Below, piece by piece: positions 62,962-64,000 of a stretch of DNA of 64,000 nt. Position numbers and translations under genes: made by a program. Every line of letters begins with the position of its first letter. The stretch's first letter is position 1. The notes under the pieces were generated by a model, which worked only from the letters and a program-made list of their open reading frames with translations, made no database searches and was not told the DNA's origin. Source of the DNA: Streptomyces echinoruber (GTDB lineage: Bacteria; Actinomycetota; Actinomycetes; Streptomycetales; Streptomycetaceae); NCBI RefSeq assembly GCF_014651135.1, contig NZ_BMWH01000005.1, forward strand, positions 62,001 to 126,000. The letters run 5' to 3'.

Positions 62962-63240
62962 TCAGGCGGCGAGCTTCTCGGCGTCCCGCGCCGCGGAGTT
63001 GATGACGTCGAGCAGCGCGCGGGGGGTCTCGGCCTCGGCGACGGCGTCCTCGTCGAGTTCGATGCCGTGGTCGCGCTGGATGCAGCCGATGACCTGGAGC
63101 AGGGCCAGGGAGTCGTAGCCGAGCTCCATGAAGGCGGTGTCGAGGACGTCGCCGTCCAGGTCGACTCCCTCCTCCTCGCCGGCGCACTCGCGCAGCAGAC
63201 GGGTCAGTTCGGGAAGGTCGATCAGGGTGTGACCGGACAT
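62962..63240 (-). CDS. Type II PKS acyl carrier protein
   Basis: 92 residues. LGYDSLALL gives the phosphopantetheinylated Ser, and the protein has the usual four-helix, acidic pattern of minimal-PKS ACPs. It lies directly after the chain-length factor gene. No repeats within the protein. Confidence 0.95.
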   Translation of the reverse strand: MSGHTLIDLPELTRLLRECAGEEEGVDLDGDVLDTAFMELGYDSLALLQVIGCIQRDHGIELDEDAVAEAETPRALLDVINSAARDAEKLAA

Positions 63241-63351
63241 GGGTGGTGGTTCCTCTCGGGTGTCTCGGGTGACCGGGACGGGCGGCCGGGCGCCGCCGTC
63301 CCTGAGGGGCGGGCGTGGTGCGGCGGGACGGCCCCGGCCGCGCGGGGCGGG

Positions 63352-64000
63352 TCAGACGCGGCGCACGACCATGGCCGCGTTGAACCCGCCGTACCCGCGG
63401 GCCAGGACGAGCGCCGTGCGCAGCCGGGCCTCGCGGGCACAGCCGGTGACCAGGTCGAGCGCGAGGCCGTCCGCGGGGGCGGTGACATTGGCGGTCGGCG
63501 GGACGACCCCGTCCCGCAGGGACAGCAGCGCCGCCGCCACGTCCAGGGAGGCGCCGCCGCCGAAGAGCCGGCCGGTCATGGTCTTGGGCGCCGTGACCGG
63601 CACGCCGTACGGGCCGAACACCGCGGTCAGCGTGTCGGCCTCGGCGCGGTCCAGTTCCGGTACGCCGGCGGCGTCGGCGAAGACCACGTCCACCTCGGCG
63701 GCGGTCATCCGGGCGTCGGCCAGCGCCTCCTCGACGGCGCGGCGCAGGCCCGGCGGGCGGCCGGAGCCGGGACGCGGGTCGAAGGTCGCGGCGTACCCGG
63801 CGATCTCCCCGTAGATCCGTTCGGCGCCCCGGGCCCGCGCGGCCCCGGCGTCCTCCACGAGCAGGATCGCGCCGCCCTCGCCCGGCACGTACCCGCTCGC
63901 CTCGTCGGTGAAGGGCAGATAGGCGCGGTCGGGGTCGTCCGCCGTGCTCAGCCGGCCGGTGGCGATCTGCGCCACCCAGCCCCACGGGCACAGCGCCCCG
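63352..64000 (-). CDS. Type II PKS chain-length factor (KS-beta), partial
   Basis: C-terminal 215 residues; the gene continues past the window end. ALCPWGWVAQIATGRLS and SGYVPGEGGAILLVEDAGAA are typical of KS-beta, which pairs with KS-alpha and sets chain length. KS-alpha would lie next on the unseen side. Ends 111 bases before the ACP start. Confidence 0.93.
   Translation of the reverse strand, partial: GALCPWGWVAQIATGRLSTADDPDRAYLPFTDEASGYVPGEGGAILLVEDAGAARARGAERIYGEIAGYAATFDPRPGSGRPPGLRRAVEEALADARMTAAEVDVVFADAAGVPELDRAEADTLTAVFGPYGVPVTAPKTMTGRLFGGGASLDVAAALLSLRDGVVPPTANVTAPADGLALDLVTGCAREARLRTALVLARGYGGFNAAMVVRRV

Overview
The window looks like a chromosomal segment of a Streptomyces-type actinomycete. 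Evidence: very high G+C with strong third-position bias, GTG/TTG starts, frequent 4-bp start/stop overlaps, rare TTA codons, and streptomycete gene families (XRE regulators with TPR-like C-termini, a HATPase anti-sigma-like protein, type II PKS genes).

Two outer blocks (about 1-16.8 kb and 38.4-64 kb) look like the two parts of one gene cluster for a glycosylated aromatic (type II) polyketide. The right block runs inward from the window end with a chain-length factor (cut by the end), an ACP and an acyltransferase. It also holds dTDP-glucose 4,6-dehydratase, a 4-ketoreductase, three glycosyltransferases, an aromatase/cyclase, an acyl-CoA ligase, two FAD hydroxylases, an ABM monooxygenase, a FabL-like reductase, a second-type cyclase, a SnoaL-like protein, a KSIII-like protein, an LLM oxidoreductase, a methyltransferase and an ABC exporter. 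The left block supplies the 2,3-dehydratase and 3-dehydrase for 2,3,6-trideoxysugars, three more glycosyltransferases (one fused to a methyltransferase), a ligase/carrier protein/KSIII acylation module, a second ABC exporter and a LysR regulator. Together they suggest a polyketide carrying several rhodinose/amicetose-like sugars and perhaps an acyl decoration. KS-alpha, the sugar nucleotidyltransferase, 3-ketoreductase and 3,5-epimerase are not in the window.

Between the blocks lies a roughly 21-kb island (16.8-38.4 kb). It holds an IS1380 element, an IS630 remnant, a frameshifted IS1182 copy with perfect 25-bp ends, broken genes, duplicated XRE/hypothetical genes, and a compact second pathway at 20.7-28.5 kb. 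That pathway has an XRE regulator divergent from P450, preATP-grasp ligase, Asp/Asn beta-hydroxylase-like oxygenase, amidinotransferase and a second ATP-grasp ligase. It could build a guanidino-peptide and is my best candidate for an undescribed system. A five-codon leader ORF and a 13-bp terminator-like hairpin precede the P450, and the first ligase carries a TTA codon.

The polyketide blocks also hold more than twenty short tandem arrays (periods 9-42 bp), each with its own unit sequence. They sit at gene 3' ends, between cistrons, or in frame inside proteins. They make C-terminal tails, N-terminal extensions and linkers, and probably explain the glycosyltransferase-methyltransferase fusion.
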